From: Actinoplanes sichuanensis
GTDB taxonomy: Bacteria > Actinomycetota > Actinomycetes > Mycobacteriales > Micromonosporaceae
DNA: 64,000 nucleotides
Direction: 5' to 3'
NCBI RefSeq assembly: GCF_033097365.1
Contig: NZ_AP028461.1
Location: 3,720,001 to 3,784,000 of the forward strand
A program made the translations under genes and the position numbers. The notes beneath the pieces are model-generated. The model searched no databases and was not told the origin of the DNA. It was given only the letters and a program-made list of their open reading frames with translations. This document shows positions 39,200-48,297 of the stretch, one piece after another. The stretch's first letter is position 1. Every line of letters starts with the position of its first letter.

Positions 39200-40002
39200 C
39201 GACGCCCGGCCTGCGGATCGCGCAGATCTCCGACCTGCACTTCGGCCGTCATCTGCCGGCGATGGCCGAGGCGTTGCTGGCCGACCTGGCCGCGGTGGCG
39301 CCGAGCATGGTCGCGGTGTGTGGCGACCTGACCCAGACCGCCCGGGAGGCCGAGTTCCGGGCGGCCCGCGCCTTCCTCGATCAGCTGCCGGCACCCGCGC
39401 TGGTGGTGCCGGGCAACCACGACCTGCCCGGCTGGGAGGTCTGGTCCCGGTTCACCAGCCCGTGGCGGCGCTGGCGGCACCATCTGGGCACCGACCCGTA
39501 CCGGCCGGTCGTGCTCACCATGGACGGGCTGGCCGCGGTGGGCGTCAACACGGCCCGCCGGTGGGGTCCGCATCCGGACTGGTCGCGGGGCCGGATCGAC
39601 GCGCGTCAGCTGGTCGCGATCGGCGCCGAGTTCGACCGGGCGCCGGTGGCCGACCTGCGTGTCCTGATCGCCCACCACCCGTTCCTGCTGACCGAGGCGG
39701 GCCTGCACCGGGGGCTGGTCGGGCGGGCGCCGCTGGCTCTGCGCCGGTTGCGCCGCAAGGCCGACCTGCTGCTCGGCGGGCACATCCATCTCGGCTACAG
39801 CGGTGTCGTCGACGGACTGGTGGTGGCGCAGTCCGGCACCGCGTTCTCGGACCGGCTCAAGGGCGAACCGAACAGCTACAACCTGGTCGAGGCGGACGGC
39901 GACCGGCTGGCCGTGACGGTCCGGCGCTGGGGCGGCGCCCGCTTCGACACCCACGATCGCCGCGAGTACACCCGCACCGAGAGGCAGTGGTCCGCCCTCT
40001 AG
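39196..40002 (+). CDS. Calcineurin-like metallophosphoesterase
   Basis: This 268-residue enzyme starts with GTG at 39196, in a GTGA overlap with the kinase-like gene. It carries the metal-binding signature of the family: QISDLHFG, VAVCGDLTQTA, VPGNHDLPG, AHHPFLL and GGHIHLGYSG. These coordinate two metal ions for phosphoester hydrolysis. It resembles CpdA/Icc-type and phospholipid-related phosphoesterases. Its pairing with a lipid-kinase-like gene suggests a lipid or nucleotide-lipid substrate, which is an inference. Confidence 0.88.
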   Translation: MTTPGLRIAQISDLHFGRHLPAMAEALLADLAAVAPSMVAVCGDLTQTAREAEFRAARAFLDQLPAPALVVPGNHDLPGWEVWSRFTSPWRRWRHHLGTDPYRPVVLTMDGLAAVGVNTARRWGPHPDWSRGRIDARQLVAIGAEFDRAPVADLRVLIAHHPFLLTEAGLHRGLVGRAPLALRRLRRKADLLLGGHIHLGYSGVVDGLVVAQSGTAFSDRLKGEPNSYNLVEADGDRLAVTVRRWGGARFDTHDRREYTRTERQWSAL

Positions 40003-40082
40003 GGTGACGTCGACGCGGTCGTTCATGTGTCGCTGGAGGTGCCGTCACCCGCTGTTCGTGTTGGGCGGCCACCGTTGGCGGC

Positions 40083-40613
40083 ATGACCGTCACCACCGGG
40101 TCTGCGCTTCTCGATCACCCGCGGCCCACCGTTCCGTTACGGCACTTCGGCATCAGTCTGGGGCACCTCACCGAGGGTTCCGCCGAGGCCTGGATCCGTT
40201 CACTCCGTCTTCCCGAGGTCGCGCAGGCCTGCACCCATCGCGCCGAGTTCCCGTTTCCGCACGTCGCGGTGAGCGTGGCGCTGCCCCTCGGCGTCGGCCT
40301 GCCCGCCGAGACCGCCGGTTCGGCGTTCCTGGAGGCCGCGATGGCGGCCGGCGCCGCCCATGCCACCGGCCGGTCCGGCCGGGCCCTGCACTTCCGCGGC
40401 GCCTCGGCGTTCAGCCGCCCGGTCACCGTTCACAAGATCCTTTCCAACACCGATGTGGTACGGGTGACCGCCGGCACCGCCGATGCCCGTCCAGGCGACG
40501 TGCTCGACTGCGGCCGCGGCCTCACCCCGCACTGGGTCGACGGCGAGCTGACCGTGCGGACCGGTCGCCGCCTCGACGGAGTCCTCGTCCCGCTTCCCGG
40601 TTTCCGCCGCTGA
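40083..40613 (+). CDS. Hypothetical protein, no family recognised
   Basis: This 176-residue soluble protein begins MTVTTGSALLDHPRPTVPLRHFGISLGHL. I recognise no domain. The sequence has no signal peptide or membrane helix. It contains EFPFPHVAVSVALPLGVGLP and SAFSRPVTVHKILSNTDVVRVT, mixed alpha/beta in character, and two Cys. It precedes the bacillosamine genes by 80 bases, and GC content and codon use match its neighbours. It could be translated with them, but a link to glycan synthesis is unproven. Confidence 0.6.
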   Translation: MTVTTGSALLDHPRPTVPLRHFGISLGHLTEGSAEAWIRSLRLPEVAQACTHRAEFPFPHVAVSVALPLGVGLPAETAGSAFLEAAMAAGAAHATGRSGRALHFRGASAFSRPVTVHKILSNTDVVRVTAGTADARPGDVLDCGRGLTPHWVDGELTVRTGRRLDGVLVPLPGFRR

Positions 40614-40693
40614 CCAGCTGATTCTCCCGGTCCCGCTCAGTGTGGGCGGGCGCGTGCCGAACAGAGACGGCAGGCGTACGAAGGAGTACCGGG

Positions 40694-41848
40694 ATGGCGC
40701 TGGCCGGCACCGAGCACGATCAGGCGGTTCTGTTGTCCGCTCCCGACATCGGCGAGCTGGAGCAGGAGTACGTACTGGCGGCTCTGCGGTCCGGGTGGGT
40801 GGCGCCGGCCGGGCCGGATCTGGACCACTTCGAGCGGGAGATCGCGCGCCGGGCCGGGGTGCCGCACGCGGTGGCGGTGAACTCGGGCACGGCCGCGTTG
40901 CATCTGGCTCTGGAGGGGGTCGGCGCCGGGCCGGGTGACGTGGTGGTCGTGCCGACGCTCACGTTCGCGGCCACCGCCAACGCCGTGCTCTACACCGGTG
41001 CCACACCGGTCTTCGCCGACTGTGACCGGGCCACCGGCAATCTCGACCCGGAACTGCTGGCCGGGCTGCTGGCCGACCTCGATGCCGAGGGCGCCCGGGT
41101 GCGCGCGGTCACCACGGTCGACCTGTACGGGACGTGCGCCGACTACAGCCGGATCCTGCCGGTCTGCGAGCGGTACGGCGTACCCGTGGTGGAGGACGCC
41201 GCGGAGTCACTGGGGGCCGCGCACGCCGGGCGGCCGGCCGGGTCGTTCGGGCGGGCGGCGGCGTTCTCGTTCAACGGCAACAAGATCATGACGACGTCCG
41301 GTGGTGGCATGCTGGTCACCGCCGACAGCGGGTTGGCCGATCGGGCGCGTTACCTGGCCGGGCAGGCGCGTCTGCCGGCCGAGCACTACGAGCACGCCGA
41401 GGTCGGCTACAACTACCGGCTGAGTAACGTGCTGGCCGCGCTGGGTCGGGCCCAGCTGGCCCGTCTGGACGCGATGATGCGGCGCCGCCGGGCGGTCCGT
41501 GACGGGTATGCCGAGATCTTCGCCCCGGTCGATGGGGTACGCCTGCTCGGCGGCGACGACCCGGCCGGGAACTGCTGGCTGACCGTGATCGTCGCCGACC
41601 CGGACCGGACCGGCTGGCGCGCCCGCGACCTGGCCGCCCACCTGAGGGCCGGCGAGGTGGAGACGCGGCCGGTGTTCAAGCCGATGCACCGGCAGCCACT
41701 CTTCGCGGGCGCCCGGTCGTGGCTCAGTGGTGCCGCCGACGCCCTGTTCACGAACGGTCTCGTGCTGCCCAGCGGCTCCGCGCTCGACCGGAGTCAGGTC
41801 GATCGGGTGCTCGACGGGATCACCGGGTTCCTGGCTGGCCGCCGATGA
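40694..41848 (+). CDS. pglE: PglE-type UDP-4-keto-sugar aminotransferase
   Basis: This 384-residue PLP enzyme is read from the ATG at 40694, with AAGGAG 7 bases upstream. It follows Campylobacter PglE closely: WVAPAGPDLDHFE, AVNSGTAALHLAL, LYGTCADYSRI, VEDAAESLGA, the PLP lysine in FNGNKIMTTSGGGML (Lys197), YEHAEVGYNYRLSNVL, VETRPVFKPMHRQPLF and LVLPSGSAL. It transfers an amino group to UDP-4-keto-6-deoxy-GlcNAc to give UDP-GlcNAc4N, the second step of diacetylbacillosamine synthesis. It overlaps the sugar transferase gene by ATGA. Confidence 0.9.
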   Translation: MALAGTEHDQAVLLSAPDIGELEQEYVLAALRSGWVAPAGPDLDHFEREIARRAGVPHAVAVNSGTAALHLALEGVGAGPGDVVVVPTLTFAATANAVLYTGATPVFADCDRATGNLDPELLAGLLADLDAEGARVRAVTTVDLYGTCADYSRILPVCERYGVPVVEDAAESLGAAHAGRPAGSFGRAAAFSFNGNKIMTTSGGGMLVTADSGLADRARYLAGQARLPAEHYEHAEVGYNYRLSNVLAALGRAQLARLDAMMRRRRAVRDGYAEIFAPVDGVRLLGGDDPAGNCWLTVIVADPDRTGWRARDLAAHLRAGEVETRPVFKPMHRQPLFAGARSWLSGAADALFTNGLVLPSGSALDRSQVDRVLDGITGFLAGRR

Positions 41849-42531
41849 GACCCCGACTTGCGAGCAGTGCCCGGCCGGCGGCGGGGAGCGGGCGGGCGAG
41901 GCGCTGCGACCGGGTGCAGCGGGCGATCGACGTCGTGGTCGCCGGTGGGCTGCTGGTGGTGAACGCGCCGGTGATCGCCGGGGTCGCGGTAGCGGTCGCC
42001 GCGCGGCTGGGCCGTCCGGTGCTGTTCCGACAGTTGCGGCCGGGACTGGACGGGCGGCCGTTCACGCTGATCAAGTTCCGCACGATGCACGACGTCGACG
42101 AGGAACACGGCCTGGTCAGCGACGCCGACCGGATGACCGGGCTGGGCCGGGCCCTGCGCGCGGCGAGTCTGGACGAGCTGCCGACGCTGTGGAACGTGCT
42201 GCGCGGCGACATGAGCCTGGTCGGGCCGCGGCCGCTACTCATGCACTACCTGGACCTCTACACCCCGGAGCAGGCGCGTCGGCATCTGGTCCGGCCGGGG
42301 GTCACCGGTCTGGCCCAGGTCAGCGGCCGGAATCTGCTGAGCTGGGAGGACCGGCTCGCGTTGGACACCTGGTACGTCGATCACCGCTCGCTGGCCCTGA
42401 ACCTGCGGATCTGCGCGCGGACCGCGCTGGTGCTGCTGCGCCGGGTCGGCATCGCGGCGCCCGGTTCGGTGACGATGCCGCAGTTCACCGGCTCGCCGCC
42501 GGTGGTGGGACGGGAGGCCGGCGGTGCCTGA
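41845..42531 (+). CDS. pglC: PglC-type initiating phospho-sugar transferase
   Basis: This 228-residue protein is read from the ATG at 41845. A single reentrant hydrophobic segment (about 27-50: IDVVVAGGLLVVNAPVIAGV) is followed by the conserved PGT motifs: FRQLRPGLDGRPFTLIKFRTM, the Asp-Glu pair in SLDELPTLWNVLRGDMSLVGPRPLL and RPGVTGLAQVSGRNLLSWEDRL. It moves the phospho-sugar, probably diacetylbacillosamine-1-phosphate, from UDP to undecaprenyl phosphate and so starts the repeat unit at the membrane. Length and motifs match the minimal monotopic PglC form. It overlaps both neighbours. Confidence 0.9.
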   Translation: MRPRLASSARPAAGSGRARRCDRVQRAIDVVVAGGLLVVNAPVIAGVAVAVAARLGRPVLFRQLRPGLDGRPFTLIKFRTMHDVDEEHGLVSDADRMTGLGRALRAASLDELPTLWNVLRGDMSLVGPRPLLMHYLDLYTPEQARRHLVRPGVTGLAQVSGRNLLSWEDRLALDTWYVDHRSLALNLRICARTALVLLRRVGIAAPGSVTMPQFTGSPPVVGREAGGA

Positions 42532-43159
42532 GCCGGTGGTCATCGTGGGCTGTGGCGGCCACGGCCGGGAGATCTTCGGCATCGTCGCGGCGGTCAACGA
42601 CGGCCTCGGCGACCCGTGGAAGGTGCTGGGTTTCCTCGACGACGATCCGGCCGAGGCGAATCTGCGCGCCCTGGACCGGCTCGGTTCGGCCTGGCTCGGA
42701 CCGAACGCGCTGCTGGCCGAGTTGGACGCGCACTTCGTGATCGGGATCGGCGACCCGCGGATCCGGGCGGCGGTGGCGGCCCGGTTGGATCCGCTCGGCC
42801 GGCCGGCGGCGACGCTGGTGCACCCGGCGGCGACGGTCGGGCTGGGCAACGCGGTGGCCGGCGGGGTGGTGATGTTCGCCGGGGCGCGAGTCACCACGAA
42901 CGTGACGCTGGGCCGGCACGTGCATCTCAACCAGAACGCGACGGTCGGTCACGACGCCGTGCTGGCCGATTTCGTGCAGGTGAATCCGTCGGCGGCGGTG
43001 TCCGGTAACTGTGTGCTCGGTCGGGAGGTGCTGATCGGCACCACCGCGTCGGTGCTGCAGGGCCGGTCGGTCGGCGCGGGCGCGACGGTCGGCGCGGGTG
43101 CCTGTGTGGTCCGCGACGTCGAGGCCGGGGTCGTCGTCAAGGGCGTGCCCGCGAGGTAG
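42524..43159 (+). CDS. pglD: PglD/NeuD-type sugar O/N-acetyltransferase
   Basis: This 211-residue enzyme starts with GTG, 8 bases inside the sugar transferase gene. An N-terminal nucleotide-sugar-binding Rossmann segment (VVIVGCGGHGREI) precedes a left-handed beta-helix of hexapeptide repeats (NVTLGRHVHLNQNATVGHDAVLADFVQVNPSAAVSGNCVLG, described here in parts). The catalytic His is probably in TVGHDAVL. It uses acetyl-CoA to acetylate the 4-amino group of UDP-GlcNAc4N, giving UDP-diacetylbacillosamine, the third step after PglF and PglE. Confidence 0.88.
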   Translation: MPEPVVIVGCGGHGREIFGIVAAVNDGLGDPWKVLGFLDDDPAEANLRALDRLGSAWLGPNALLAELDAHFVIGIGDPRIRAAVAARLDPLGRPAATLVHPAATVGLGNAVAGGVVMFAGARVTTNVTLGRHVHLNQNATVGHDAVLADFVQVNPSAAVSGNCVLGREVLIGTTASVLQGRSVGAGATVGAGACVVRDVEAGVVVKGVPAR

Positions 43160-43171
43160 AAGGGTCGGCAG

Positions 43172-44440
43172 GTGCGGATCACCTACATCCATCAGTACTT
43201 CAAGACGCCGGGCATGTCCGGTGGGACGCGGTCGTACGAGTTCGCGCGTCGGCTGGTCGAGCGGGGCCACGAGGTCCACATGATCACCGGCGATCCGGAC
43301 GCCGACCGGGCCCGGATCACCGACGAGGCCGGGATCGTCGTGCATTGGCTTCCGGTCGCGTACAGCAACGCGATGTCGTACCGCCGCCGGTTGTGGTCCT
43401 TTCTCGGTTTCGTCGGAAAGTCGGCGCTGGTGGCCGGGCGGCTGCCGCATGATCTGGTGTTCGCCACGTCGACGCCGCTGACCGTGGCGATCCCGGGGGC
43501 GTGGGCGGCGCTGCGTCGGCGGGTGCCGATGGTGCTGGAGGTCCGCGACGTGTGGCCGGAGCTGCCGGTCGCGATGGGCGCGCTGCGTTCGCCGGTGAGC
43601 CGGTGGGCCGCCGAGCGGCTGGAGGCGTGGGCGTACCGCCGGGCGGCGCGGGTCATCGCGTTGTCGCCGGGGATGGCCGCGAGCATCCGGCGCCGGTTCC
43701 CGCGGGTGCCGGTGACCGTGGTGCCGAACAGCTGCGACCGGACGCTGTTCGCCGGGGCGGGCCGGGCCGGGGTGGCGCTGCGGCAGGAGACGCCGTGGCT
43801 CGGCGACCGGCCGCTGATCCTGTACGCGGGCACGCTCGGCGTGGCCAACGGGGTCGACTATCTGGTTCGGATGGCGGCCCGGCTGATCGACACCGATCCT
43901 GAGGTGCGGATCGCGATCGTCGGTGACGGGCGGATGCGCGCCGGGATCCGGGCTCTGGCCGCCGAGCTGGGCGTCCTGGACCGCAACCTGTTCCTGCTGG
44001 GCCCGGTCAGCAAGGCCGAGGTGGTGGCGTTCTTCGGTGCCTGTGATCTGGCCGCGTCGGTGTTCGTCGACGTGCCCGAGCTGGGCGCCAACTCGCCGAA
44101 CAAGGTGTTCGACGCGTTCGCCGCGGGCCGGCCGGTGGCGGTCAACCACGACGGCTGGATCGCCGATCTGATCACCGAGAGCGGTGCCGGGCTGGTGCTG
44201 CCGCCGCATGACACGGGGCGGGCGGCGGCCGCGGTGTCGGCGTTCCTGTCCGACCGGGCCGGGTGCCGGGCGGCCCGGGCGGCGGCGTACGCGCTGGCCC
44301 GCGACCGCTTCGACCGGGATCTGCTGTTCGAGGACTTCGTGGCGGTGCTGACCGCGGGTCAGCGTGGCGAGGCGACGGTGACCGGTGCGGGCCGGACCGC
44401 GGCGAGCAGCAGGAGGATCCACATCAGTCGGGCGTCGTAG
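43172..44440 (+). CDS. GT4-family glycosyltransferase
   Basis: This 422-residue enzyme starts with GTG at 43172. It begins RITYIHQYFKTPGMSGGTRSYEFARRL, the WbuB/PglA-like donor-site pattern. It contains EVRDVWPELPVAMG, VIALSPGMAASIRRR, VVPNSCD and LILYAGTLGVANGVDYLV. The Glu-rich nucleotide site is at ANSPNKVFDAFAAGRPVA. It probably adds the second sugar to the undecaprenyl-linked bacillosamine at the cytosolic face. The last 82 bases overlap the convergent polymerase gene. Confidence 0.88.
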   Translation: MRITYIHQYFKTPGMSGGTRSYEFARRLVERGHEVHMITGDPDADRARITDEAGIVVHWLPVAYSNAMSYRRRLWSFLGFVGKSALVAGRLPHDLVFATSTPLTVAIPGAWAALRRRVPMVLEVRDVWPELPVAMGALRSPVSRWAAERLEAWAYRRAARVIALSPGMAASIRRRFPRVPVTVVPNSCDRTLFAGAGRAGVALRQETPWLGDRPLILYAGTLGVANGVDYLVRMAARLIDTDPEVRIAIVGDGRMRAGIRALAAELGVLDRNLFLLGPVSKAEVVAFFGACDLAASVFVDVPELGANSPNKVFDAFAAGRPVAVNHDGWIADLITESGAGLVLPPHDTGRAAAAVSAFLSDRAGCRAARAAAYALARDRFDRDLLFEDFVAVLTAGQRGEATVTGAGRTAASSRRIHISRAS

Positions 44441-45552
44441 TAGTCGCCGGAGAACAGGCTGGCCGCGCCGATGAAGATGCCGCAGTAGGCCGCGGTCCGG
44501 GCTTCCAGGCTGCGCTCCCGCAACGGCACCCGGGTGTAGGCGTGCCACAGCCCGAGCCAGGCGGTCAGCAGCAGGGCCAGTCCGACGAACCCGCCCTCGG
44601 CGGCGATCGACAGCGGCAGGTTGTGCACGTAGCGCTCACCGAAGCCGAGGTCGGTGACGGTGTAGAAGCCGTTCAGGCCGGTACCGAGGATCGGGTGCTG
44701 GAAGAAGATCCGCAGGGCCATCTGGAACAGCACGTCACGGGACGAGGCGTACCCCTGCCCGATGGTGGCCTCGACGAACCGGGACTGGACGTATCCGGCG
44801 ATCGACGGCCCGGCCGTGATCACCAGGACCGTGCCGAGCACCGCGACCAGGGCGAGCGGTTTGGCGATCCGGTCGAAGTCGATGCGGGGTCGGATGGCGA
44901 GCAGCGCTACGGCGATGGTGACGCCGAGCGCGACGATGCCGCCTCGGGAGCCGGAGGCGATCGCGCCGAACAGGAACGCCGGGATCGGCACGAGCCAGAT
45001 CAGATTCTCGCCGCTGCGCAGGTACAGGTAGAGCGACGTGATCATGCCGAGGATCATGATCCGGATGAAGACGTTGGGGCCGCCGCCGAGGGCCGCCCAT
45101 CGGCCGTTGGCCTGGTGGCCGCGGCCGGACGCGGCGGCCAGGAAGTAGACCCAGGCGGCGGCGTGGAACAGTTTCAGGGTCGTCGCGGTCACCTGGTCGC
45201 GGTCCCAGGCGGCCAGGTTGAAGTAGACGACCAGCAGCCCGGCGATGGCGAGCAGGTCGCCGAGCATCGGGCCGGTCACCGAGCCGGGCGGCACCCAGAA
45301 CACCGACATCGCCTGGTAACCGAGCAGCGCCAGGATGCCGAGCAGGGCCTGGCCGCCCTCGACCGGGTGTCCGCCGGTGTGATAGGCCTCCAGGAACAGA
45401 GACAGGAGCAACACCAGGAACAGGGGTACGCGTACGTCGTTCACGACCGGCACGTCGAAGCCGACCCGGTCCAGGGTGAAGCGGCCGGACAGCGTGACGA
45501 AGAAGGCGATCAGGACGACCAGGCCGGGGCGGGTCTCTCCGGCGGTGGTCAT
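44359..45552 (-). CDS. O-antigen polymerase/ligase-like membrane protein (Wzy)
   Basis: This 397-residue protein has about ten to twelve membrane helices and the large extracytoplasmic loop before the C-terminus typical of Wzy/WaaL proteins. That loop contains FFQHPILGTGLNGFYTVTD and GERYVHNLPLSIAAEGG, the latter being the conserved H-N-x-x-L signature. It would polymerise repeat units outside the membrane. It is coupled to the flippase gene by ATGA and lies in a minus-strand operon with it and the Wzz-kinase. Confidence 0.85.
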   Translation of the reverse strand: MTTAGETRPGLVVLIAFFVTLSGRFTLDRVGFDVPVVNDVRVPLFLVLLLSLFLEAYHTGGHPVEGGQALLGILALLGYQAMSVFWVPPGSVTGPMLGDLLAIAGLLVVYFNLAAWDRDQVTATTLKLFHAAAWVYFLAAASGRGHQANGRWAALGGGPNVFIRIMILGMITSLYLYLRSGENLIWLVPIPAFLFGAIASGSRGGIVALGVTIAVALLAIRPRIDFDRIAKPLALVAVLGTVLVITAGPSIAGYVQSRFVEATIGQGYASSRDVLFQMALRIFFQHPILGTGLNGFYTVTDLGFGERYVHNLPLSIAAEGGFVGLALLLTAWLGLWHAYTRVPLRERSLEARTAAYCGIFIGAASLFSGDYYDARLMWILLLLAAVRPAPVTVASPR

Positions 45553-46838
45553 CGGCGGGGCTGCCGCAGGGCGTAGGCGGCGAGGCCGAGCGCGTCCAGG
45601 CCGAGCGCGGTGCCCGCGGCGGCCAGGGCCAGCATCGCCGCGTAGTCGGCGGACAGGAACCGCACCCCGATCGCGGTCACCAGGATCTCCAGGACCAGGC
45701 AGGCCAGCAGCAGGCGGCTCATGAACTTCGGGTCGAGCAGGGTGTCCATCGTCGGGCGGGCGGCGTAGAACATCGCCAGGGGGATCGCGGCGAGCACACC
45801 GAGGCGCAGCACCGGTACGGCGTCGTCGAACTCGGGTCCGAGGAAGCCGTGCACCAGGGCCGGGGCGAACAGCCAGATCACCCCGGTCGGCAGTACGGCC
45901 AGCAGGGCGGCCAGCAGTGGCAGCACGGTGAGCAGCTGGCGGACGCCGCCGTCCTCGCCGGCCCGGTGGAACAGCCGGCTCAGTCGGGGCATCAGCACCG
46001 GGGTGAGCATGGCGAACACCGAGCAGATCAGGGTGACCGCGGAGGTGGTGAACCCGACGTACCCGGCCTCGGCGCTACCGGGCATCAGCACCGCGACCGC
46101 GAACGTCGGGAAGGTGTAGAGGGTGGGCAGGGCGAATTCTCCGGGCATGCGGCGTACGCCGTACGAGATGAGGGTCTTGACGTCGGGTTCCGGGGTCTTC
46201 TCGGTGGTGGTCGGTTGGCGCCGGACCACCCACGTCGCCCACACGCCGACCAGTGCCGTCCCGGCGCCCTGGATGATCAGGAAGTCCTCGATCCGGTCGG
46301 CGCCGAAGAACGCGACCAGCGGGATCAGCCCGAAGCCCAGCCCCATGACCAGGTTGGAGTCGATCACCTGTTGGTTGCCGCGCAGGGCCGCCAGCGAGAC
46401 CGTGCACAGGCAGTTCCCGGCCAGCATGATCAGTGCGGCGGTGACCGCGGTCCGGCCGCCGGGCAGCCCGAGCAGTCCGGCGATGTCGGCACCGGCCGCG
46501 ACACCGGCCAGCCCGACGACGGTGACCAGCACGGCTTCGACGGCCAGCGCGTGCCGGGCCAGGCGCCTGGTGGTGTGTTCGGTGCGCGGCAGGTATCGGT
46601 GCAGGCCGACGCCGAGGCCGAGGAGCAGGACCGGCTGGAGCGTGCTGACCGTGCCGCGGGCGATCTGGTAGTAGGCGAAGCCGCTGACGCTGCCGCGCTG
46701 GGCGACCAGGTGGAACAGCAGCAGTCCGACGCCCAGCACGAACCACTGGACGACCAGGGTGGTGACGTAGTCGCGCCGGACCGCGGCGGGCACACTTCGC
46801 AGCAGGGTCCGCAGGCGCAGGCGTTCACGGGCGGGCAT
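45549..46838 (-). CDS. Polysaccharide flippase (Wzx/MOP superfamily)
   Basis: This 429-residue protein is almost all membrane helix (about twelve), with few charged loops, in the pattern of Wzx flippases: VTTLVVQWFVLGVGLLLFHLVAQ, FAYYQIARGTVSTLQPVLLLGLGVG, YGVRRMPGEFALPTLYTFP, GYVGFTTSAVTLICSVFAML. It moves the lipid-linked repeat unit across the membrane. It starts 3 bases after the Wzz-kinase gene and overlaps the polymerase gene by ATGA. Confidence 0.87.
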   Translation of the reverse strand: MPARERLRLRTLLRSVPAAVRRDYVTTLVVQWFVLGVGLLLFHLVAQRGSVSGFAYYQIARGTVSTLQPVLLLGLGVGLHRYLPRTEHTTRRLARHALAVEAVLVTVVGLAGVAAGADIAGLLGLPGGRTAVTAALIMLAGNCLCTVSLAALRGNQQVIDSNLVMGLGFGLIPLVAFFGADRIEDFLIIQGAGTALVGVWATWVVRRQPTTTEKTPEPDVKTLISYGVRRMPGEFALPTLYTFPTFAVAVLMPGSAEAGYVGFTTSAVTLICSVFAMLTPVLMPRLSRLFHRAGEDGGVRQLLTVLPLLAALLAVLPTGVIWLFAPALVHGFLGPEFDDAVPVLRLGVLAAIPLAMFYAARPTMDTLLDPKFMSRLLLACLVLEILVTAIGVRFLSADYAAMLALAAAGTALGLDALGLAAYALRQPRR

Positions 46839-46841
46839 GCA

Positions 46842-48197
46842 TCACGCCGCCTTCGGCCCGGACAGGTAGCCGCCGTAGTTGGGCACGGCGTCCGGGCCCT
46901 TGCTGGCGACCATGTTGAGCACGCAGCCGAGCAGTGTGGCGTTGACCGCGTGCAGCGCCCGGACCGCCGCGGTGACCTGCGCCGACGTGGTTCGGCGGGC
47001 GCGTACGACGAGCAGTGTGCCGTCGGTGCGGGCGGCGACCACGGCGGCGTCGGTGACCGGCAGCAGCGGCGGGCAGTCGAAGATCACCACGTCGAATCGG
47101 CGGCGTACCTCGTCGACCAGCTCGGTCATCCGCGGCGAGCTGAGCAGTTCGCTGGGGTTCGGCGGGGTACGGCCACTGGCCAGCAGCCACAGCCCGGCGC
47201 CCCAGGGCTGCAGCACCTGTTCGAGGCGCGCGGTGCCGTCCAGGACGGTGCTCAGCCCGGCCGCGTCCTCGCGCCCGAGGAACGCGGCCAGCCGGGGGTG
47301 GCGCAGTTCGGCGTCGACGACCAGGACCCGCTGGCCCGCCTCGGCGAACAGCAGCGCCAGCCCGCACGCGGTGGCCGAGCGTCCCTCGCCGGGTACCGCG
47401 CTGGTCACCGCCAGGGTCTTCACCGACCGGGCGGCCGCGGCGCACTGCACCTGGGTGCGGATCTCCCGTAGTGCCTCGGTACGGGCCGAGCCGCTGGCCG
47501 AGACGAACGGACCGCCCGGGTCCATCGGCACCCGGGCCAGCACCGGCGCCGAGGTGAGCACCTGCAGCGCCTCCGCGGTGCGTACCGTCTGGTCGGCGAC
47601 CTCCCGGCCGACCGAGCCGACCGCGCCGATCACCAGCCCGGCCACGGTGGCCAGGGCGAAGTTGTTGAGCGCGTTGGGGAAGACCGGGTCCTCGTCGAGC
47701 GCCGGGCCGGAGACGACGGTGACCTTGACCGTGGAGGGTTTGGCCGGTTCCGGGCGCTCCAGGTCCTCGACCGCGGTGGTGAAGCGCTTGGTGATCCGGG
47801 CGAGCAGCAGCAGCGCCCGGTTGGGGTCCCGGTCCTCCACGCTGACCTCCATCATCACCGTGTCGGCGACGGTCTCGGCGGCGATCGCCTCGCGGACCTC
47901 CTCGGCGTCCAGGTCGATGCCGGGGGTGCCGGCCAGCGGGGTCGCGACCTCGTCGCTGGTCAGCAGCTTGGCGTAGGTGGACAGCCGGCTGACGTTGAAC
48001 ATGCTGGCCGGGTAGAGGTCGGTGGCGCTGGTGATCGGGGTGGAGAAGAAGAAGGTGACCCGGGCCGCGTAGATCGGGGTGCTGTAGAGGTTGACGATCA
48101 GGGCCACCCCGAGCGAGAACGCCACCGAGGCGGCCAGCAGCCATCGGTTCCGACTGGCGACGCGGAGGTACTCCCGCAGGCCCACCGAGACCCCCAT
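46842..48197 (-). CDS. Wzz/BY-kinase-like chain-length regulator with altered Walker A
   Basis: This 451-residue protein is read from the ATG at 48197; a GTG at 48215 is possible. It has two membrane helices (about 19-38 and 181-198) around an extracellular Wzz domain, and then a cytosolic kinase-like domain. Walker A is AVPGEGRSATA with Arg273 where bacterial tyrosine kinases have Lys. Walker A' is VLVVDAELRH and Walker B is FDVVIFDCPPLL. The C-terminus has only two tyrosines (NYGGYLSG) instead of a tyrosine cluster. It should control chain length of the exported polysaccharide, but phosphorylation may be weak or lost. Confidence 0.85.
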   Translation of the reverse strand: MGVSVGLREYLRVASRNRWLLAASVAFSLGVALIVNLYSTPIYAARVTFFFSTPITSATDLYPASMFNVSRLSTYAKLLTSDEVATPLAGTPGIDLDAEEVREAIAAETVADTVMMEVSVEDRDPNRALLLLARITKRFTTAVEDLERPEPAKPSTVKVTVVSGPALDEDPVFPNALNNFALATVAGLVIGAVGSVGREVADQTVRTAEALQVLTSAPVLARVPMDPGGPFVSASGSARTEALREIRTQVQCAAAARSVKTLAVTSAVPGEGRSATACGLALLFAEAGQRVLVVDAELRHPRLAAFLGREDAAGLSTVLDGTARLEQVLQPWGAGLWLLASGRTPPNPSELLSSPRMTELVDEVRRRFDVVIFDCPPLLPVTDAAVVAARTDGTLLVVRARRTTSAQVTAAVRALHAVNATLLGCVLNMVASKGPDAVPNYGGYLSGPKAA

Positions 48198-48297
48198 TCC
48201 GCGGCTGACCACCACGATATGGCTATCGATCGAGTGAATTCCTGAAAACGGAAAAGTCGGTTTAAATCATAATTCAAAGCTTGATACGCTGCCGAAC

